From contig WANG01000022.1 in the NCBI GenBank assembly GCA_015521945.1, positions 1 through 5,184 of the forward strand: 5,184 bases of DNA. Reading direction: 5' to 3'. The DNA comes from Candidatus Hydrothermarchaeota archaeon (lineage in GTDB: Archaea > Hydrothermarchaeota > Hydrothermarchaeia > Hydrothermarchaeales > BMS3B). Below, one piece after another: positions 4,992 to 5,184 of the stretch. The notes beneath the pieces were generated by a model. It made no database searches, was not told where the DNA came from, and saw only the letters and a list, made by a program, of their open reading frames with translations. Numbering within the stretch: the first letter of the stretch is position 1; each line of letters begins with the position of its first letter. A program made the translations under genes and the position numbers.

Positions 4992-5077
4992 GCGGGGGTG
5001 TCCGAGCCCGGTCAAAGGAGACAGGCTTAGGACCTGTTGGCGTAGAGCCTGCGAGGGTTCAAATCCCTTCCCCCGCA
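4992..5077 (+). tRNA. tRNA-Leu, anticodon UAG
   Basis: A complete class II tRNA. The acceptor stem pairs GCGGGGG (4992-4998) with CCCCCGC (5070-5076), and A5077 is the discriminator. The D stem is TCC/GGA (5001-5003 with 5017-5019). The anticodon stem is ACAGG/CCTGT (5021-5025 with 5033-5037), enclosing loop CTTAGGA with anticodon TAG at 5028-5030. The variable arm GGC/GCC (5039-5041 with 5047-5049) closes a five-base loop, and the T arm is GAGGG/CCCTT (5053-5057 with 5065-5069) around TTCAAAT. It reads CUA and probably other CUN leucine codons. No intron interrupts the anticodon loop and CCA is not encoded. No separate TATA box precedes it, so it probably shares the transcript of the small basic gene. 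Confidence 0.97.
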
Positions 5078-5082
5078 TTTTT
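5078..5082 (+). terminator. T-run terminator after the tRNA
   Basis: Five T residues directly follow the discriminator base. Short T-runs are sufficient to end transcription in archaea, especially after a stable RNA, so this likely ends the transcript starting near 4857. Confidence 0.6.
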
Positions 5083-5184
5083 ACCTTGTGCAGATGTATT
5101 TGCCCTTAAAAGCCTGTGCAGCGCACACCAGCCTTTCACCGCGCTTGGCATAGCGGTTATTTTATCAGTAAGCCAGCTCTGAGC
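5083..5184. other. Intergenic end of window, small hairpins only
   Basis: No supported gene. There is a perfect small hairpin TGTGC-AGC-GCACA at 5115-5127. A second pair, ACCGC (5138-5142) with GCGGT (5153-5157), has a ten-base loop and is followed by the A/T-rich TTATTTTAT. The latter (5157-5165) could be a TATA box for a gene beginning just outside the window, or a weak terminator tail for one arriving from the right. Neither can be decided here. Confidence 0.35.

Noticed and set aside
4992..5077. tRNA as an integration site for a mobile element
   Set aside because: No integrase gene and no visible second copy of the tRNA 3' end occur within the window.
4866..5078. 70-codon minus-strand frame crossing the tRNA
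   Set aside because: It runs antisense through the tRNA and the small basic gene; its Phe/Leu-rich part is simply the complement of Lys/Arg codons.
5073..5163. 30-codon minus-strand frame after the tRNA
   Set aside because: It has no ribosome site and runs into the antisense of the tRNA.

Overview
The window looks like ordinary euryarchaeal chromosome, most likely from a methanogen or a methanopterin-using relative. Three signs support this. There is an MptA-type GTP cyclohydrolase, the first enzyme of tetrahydromethanopterin synthesis. Promoters are archaeal TATA boxes about 25 bases before starts, and ribosome sites match GGAGGTGAT. An intronless long-variable-arm tRNA-Leu lacks an encoded CCA. 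Coding DNA is GC-rich with few A/T third positions, and the species cannot be named from the sequence alone.

Layout: 1-298 is a non-coding leader with a TATA box and two small inverted repeats. 299-1824 (+) is a tight three-gene unit: thioredoxin-reductase-like flavoprotein, small winged-helix regulator, and small zinc-ribbon protein. It meets, one base apart, a minus-strand pair at 1826-3359: mptA followed by a Cas4-like iron-sulfur nuclease. A 66-base divergent promoter region separates mptA from pyrD (+), which overlaps by four bases a chorismate-lyase-like gene (4322-4822). A strong TATA box then drives a 37-residue, extremely basic protein resembling ribosomal protein eL41, followed eight bases later by tRNA-Leu(UAG) and a T-run. 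The last 100 bases hold no gene I can support.

How it fits together: MptA makes the pterin side of methanopterin and the chorismate-lyase-like protein plausibly makes 4-hydroxybenzoate for its aryl side, so two methanopterin steps flank the pyrimidine gene pyrD. The left operon looks redox-related: its reductase keeps FAD and CxxC motifs but lacks the usual NADPH-phosphate-binding arginines, suggesting another electron donor such as F420H2. No mobile element, CRISPR array or complete new system is visible. The best leads are the eL41-like gene joined to a tRNA, the atypical reductase, the stand-alone Cas4-like nuclease and the divergent, short MptA.
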